Positions 61,001 to 64,000 of a stretch of 64,000 nucleotides of DNA are shown here, piece after piece. The notes under the pieces were generated by a model. It was not told the DNA's origin. It saw only the letters and a program-made list of their open reading frames with translations, and did not search any database. The DNA comes from Dama dama (taxonomy: Eukaryota; Chordata; Mammalia; Artiodactyla; Cervidae). How positions within the stretch are numbered: the first letter of the stretch is position 1; every line of letters starts with the position of its first letter. Both the position numbers and the translations under genes were made by a program. Location of the stretch: NCBI RefSeq assembly GCF_033118175.1, contig NW_026870963.1:558001-622000 (forward strand). The letters run 5' to 3'.

Positions 61001-64000
61001 GGTCTGAAAAATAGGAATAACATGAAACGGTGTTGAAAATCATGAAGAGCCTGAAACAGTGTGAAAAATATAAAGAGCTTCAAAAGGTGTCAAAAATATA
61101 AGGAGCATGAAACGGTCTGATAAATAGGAGGAGCATGAAGCTGTGTTCAAAAACATAAAGATCCTGAAAAGGTGTGAAAAATATGAAGAGCTTCAAAAGG
61201 TGTGAAAAATATGAGGAGCATGAAACGGTCTGAAAAATAGAAGCAGCATGAAACGGTGTTGAAAAACTTGAAGAGCCTGAAAACGTGTGAAAAATATGAA
61301 GAGCTTCAAGAGGTGTGAAAAATATAAAGAGCTTCAAAGGTGACAAAAATGAGATGAGCATGAAACGGTCTGAAAAATAGGAGGAGCATGAATTGGTGGT
61401 GAAAAACTTGAAGAGCCTGAAAAGGTGTGAAAAATATGAAGAGCTTCAAAATGTTTCAAAAATATGAAGAGCATGAAACGGTCTGAAAATCAGGAGGATC
61501 ATGAAGGGGTGTTTAAAAACATGAAGAGCCTGAAAAGATGTGAAAAATATGAAGAGCTTCAAAAGGTGTCAAAATATGATGAGCATGAAACGGTCTGAAA
61601 AATAGCAGGAGCATGAAGTGGTGTTGAAAAACATGTAGAGCCTGAAAAGGTGTAAAAAATATGAAAAGCTTCAAAAGGTGTCAAAAATATGAGGAGCATG
61701 AAACGGTCTGAAAAAGAGGAGGAGCAAGAAGTGGTGCTGAAAAACATGAATAGCCTAAAAGGTGTGAAAAATATGAAAAGTTTCAAAAGAAGTCACAAAT
61801 ATGAGGAGCATGAACGGTCTGAAAAATAGGAGGAGCATGAAACAGGGTTCAAAAACATGAAGAGCCTGAAAAGGTGTGAAAAATATGAAGAGCTTCAAAA
61901 GGTGTGAAATACATGAGGAGCATGAAACGGTCTGAAAAATAGGAGGAGCATGAAGCTGTGTTGAAAAACATTAAGAGCATGAAAAGATGTGAAAAATATG
62001 AAGAGCTTCAAAAGGTGTCAAAAATATGAGGAGAATGAAACGGTCTGAAATATAGGAGGAGAATGAAGCAGTGTTGAAAAACATGAAGAGCCTGAAAAGG
62101 TGTGAAAAATATGAAGAGCTTCAAAAGGTGTCAAAAATGAGATGAGCATGAAACGGTCTGAAAAATAAGAGGAGCATGAAGCGGTGTTCAAAAACATAAA
62201 GAGCCTGAAAAGGTGTGAAAAATATGAAGAGCTTCAAAAGGTGTCAAAAATATGAGGAGCATGAAACGGTCTGAAAAGTGGGAGGAGCATGAAGCGGTGT
62301 TCAAAAACATGAAGAGCCTGAAAAGTTGTGAAAAATATGAAGAGCTTCAAAAGGTGTCAAAAATATGAGGAGCCTGAAACGGTTTGAAAAATAGGTGGAG
62401 CAGGAAACGGTGTTGAAAAAAATGAAGAGCCTGAAAAGGTGTGAAAAATATGAAGAGCTTCAAAAGGTGTCAAAATTATGAGGAGCATGAAACGGTCTGA
62501 AAAATAGGAGGAGCATGAAGCGGTGTTCAAAAACATGAAGTGCCTGAAAATGTCTGAAAAATATGAAGAGCTTGAAAAGGTGTGAAATATATGAAGAGCT
62601 TCAAAAGGTGTCAAAAATGAGATGAGCATGAAAAGGTGTGAAAAATAGGAGGAGCATGAAGCGGTTTAAAAAAAAAATGAAGAGGCTGAAAAGGTGTGAA
62701 ATATATGAAGAGCTTCAAGAGGTGTCAAAAATATGAAGAGCATGAAATGGTCTGAAAAATAGGAGGATCATGAAGCGGTGTTCAAAAACATGAAGAGCCT
62801 GAAAAGGTGTGAAAAATATGAAGAGCTTCAAAAGGTGTGAAAAATAGGAGGAGCATGAAACGGTGCTCAAAAACATGAAGAGCCTGAAAAGGTGTGAAAT
62901 ATATGAAGAGCTTCAAAAGGTGTGAAAAATAGGAGGAGCATGAAACGGTGCTCAAAAACATGAAGAGCCTGAAAAGGTGTGAAAAATATGAAGACCTTCA
63001 AAAGGTATGAAAAATATGAGGAACATGAAACGGTCTTAAAAATAGGAGGAGCATGAAGTGGTGTTGAAAAACATGAAGAGCCTGAAAAGGTGTGATAAAT
63101 ATGAAGAACTTCAAAAGGTGTCAAAAATATGAGGAGCATGAAACGGTCTGAAAAATAGGAGGAGCATGAAGCAGTGTTGAAAAACATGAAGAGTCTGAAA
63201 AGGTGTGAAAAATATGAAGAGCTTCAAAAGTTGTCAAAAATATGAGGAGCATGAAACGGTCTGAAAAAATAGGAGGAGCATGAAGCGGTGTTCAAAAACA
63301 TGAAGAGACTGAAAAGGTGTGAAAAATATGAAGAGCTTCAAAAGGTGTCAAAAATATGAGGAGCATGAAACGGTCTGAAAAATAGGAGGAGTATGAAGCG
63401 GTGATCAAAAACATGAAGAGCCTGAAAAGTTGTGAAAAATATGAATAGCTTCAAAAGATGTGAAATACATGAGGAGCATGAAATTCTCTGAAAAGTAGAA
63501 GGAGCATGAAGTGGTGTTGAAAAACATGAAGAGCCAGAAAAGGTGTGAAAAATATGAAGAGCTTCAAAAGGTGTCAAAAATACGAGGAGCATGAAACAGT
63601 CTGAAAAATAGGAGGAGCATGAAGCGGTGTTCAAAAATATGAAGAGCCTGAAAATGTGTGAAAAATATGAAGAGCTTCAAAAGGTATCAAAAATATGAGA
63701 AGCATGAAACGTTCTGAAAAATAGGAGGAGCATGAAGCGGTGTGAAAAACATGAAGAGCTTGAAAAGGTGTGAAAAATATGAAGAGCTTCAAAAGGTGTC
63801 AAAAATATGAGGAGCCTGAAACGGTCTGAAAAATAGGTGGAGCATGAAGCGGTGTTGAAAAACATGAAGAGCCTGAAAAGGTGTGAAAAATATGAAGACC
63901 TTCAAAACGTGTGAAATACATGAGGAGCATGAAACTCTCTGAAAAATAGGAGGAGCATGAAGCGGTGTTCAAAAACATGAAGAGCCTGAAAAGGTGTGAA
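58036..64000 (+). repeat. 113-bp satellite tandem array, right arm
   Basis: The same array resumes after the L1 insertion in the same orientation and in phase: the right-hand target-site copy continues directly into GCATGAAATGG, the rest of the interrupted sub-repeat. About 53 monomers follow and run off the end of the window. The last 3 kb holds many monomers close to consensus. Shorter and longer variants occur, such as the run at 58355-58420 where ACGGTCTG and ACAGTCTG sub-repeats stand side by side, which points to sub-repeat duplication. No gene, RNA gene or second transposon is visible. Confidence 0.97.
63299..63411 (+). repeat. Exemplar 113-bp monomer, four sub-repeats
   Basis: This near-consensus monomer defines the unit. 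Sub-repeat 1 is 63299-63326 (CATGAAGAG start, GTGTGAAAAA end). Sub-repeat 2 is 63327-63354 (GAAGAGCTTC core, GTGTCAAAAA end). Sub-repeat 3 is 63355-63382 (GAGCATGAAACGGTCTG core). Sub-repeat 4 is 63383-63411, one base longer (TAGGAGGAG start, GAAGCGG core). The next monomer starts exactly 113 bp later at 63412. The four parts align with one another over most positions, so the monomer most likely arose by two rounds of doubling of an ancestral 28-bp unit. Each consensus monomer carries two CpGs (in ACGG and GCGG), one AGCT and two GAAGAGC motifs. Confidence 0.93.

Noticed and set aside
1..64000. CENP-B box in the monomer
   Set aside because: The consensus monomer has no match to the core TTCG....A..CGGG pattern; its only CpG contexts are ACGG and GCGG, without CGGG. 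Rare variant monomers were not checked exhaustively.

Overview
The window is mammalian satellite DNA with one retrotransposon inside it. I see no functional protein-coding gene, tRNA, rRNA, CRISPR array or bacterial-type operon. About 62.5 kb (1-56578 and 58036-64000) is a head-to-tail tandem array with a 113-bp monomer. The monomer is four diverged sub-repeats of 28, 28, 28 and 29 bp. The + strand is strongly purine-rich: a consensus monomer is about 73% A+G, 43% A and 39% G+C. Roughly 550 monomers are present and no other sequence interrupts them except the element at 56579-58022. The many Phe-rich open frames on the minus strand are a by-product of the T/C-rich strand and are not annotated as genes.

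The interruption is a 5'-truncated, 5'-inverted LINE-1. Its upstream part (56579 to about 57405) lies in reverse orientation and encodes, on the minus strand, an internal C-terminal stretch of ORF2p including its Cys-rich CX3CX7HX4C motif. Its downstream part (about 57406-58022) is in sense orientation and holds the last ORF2 codons, the 3'UTR and an A-rich tail. A perfect 13-bp target-site duplication (56566-56578 and 58023-58035), drawn from the satellite itself, brackets it. The ORF2 tail and 3'UTR resemble, from memory, the L1 of cattle, sheep and related ruminants, so the host is most likely a pecoran ruminant. I do not recognise the 113-bp satellite as one of the classical bovine, ovine or cervid satellites, and I cannot name the species or chromosome.

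The array is a patchwork of older, diverged monomers and recently duplicated blocks. The clearest are three 733-bp copies at 53017-55215, two 732-bp-spaced copies at 25295-26699, three 137-bp copies at 1201-1611, a duplicated zone at 16.7-22.1 kb, and a three-copy family at 33.85-38.55 kb. Most repeat offsets (137, 140, 226, 254, 397, 424, 450, 732-734, 817, 843, 960, 1576, 1660, 2711 bp) lie close to whole multiples of the ~28.25-bp sub-repeat, but often not of the 113-bp monomer. This suggests that unequal exchange works in the register of the sub-repeat. Variation at the two CpG sites of each monomer looks like decay of methylated cytosines. All of this was read by eye; identities and copy counts are estimates.
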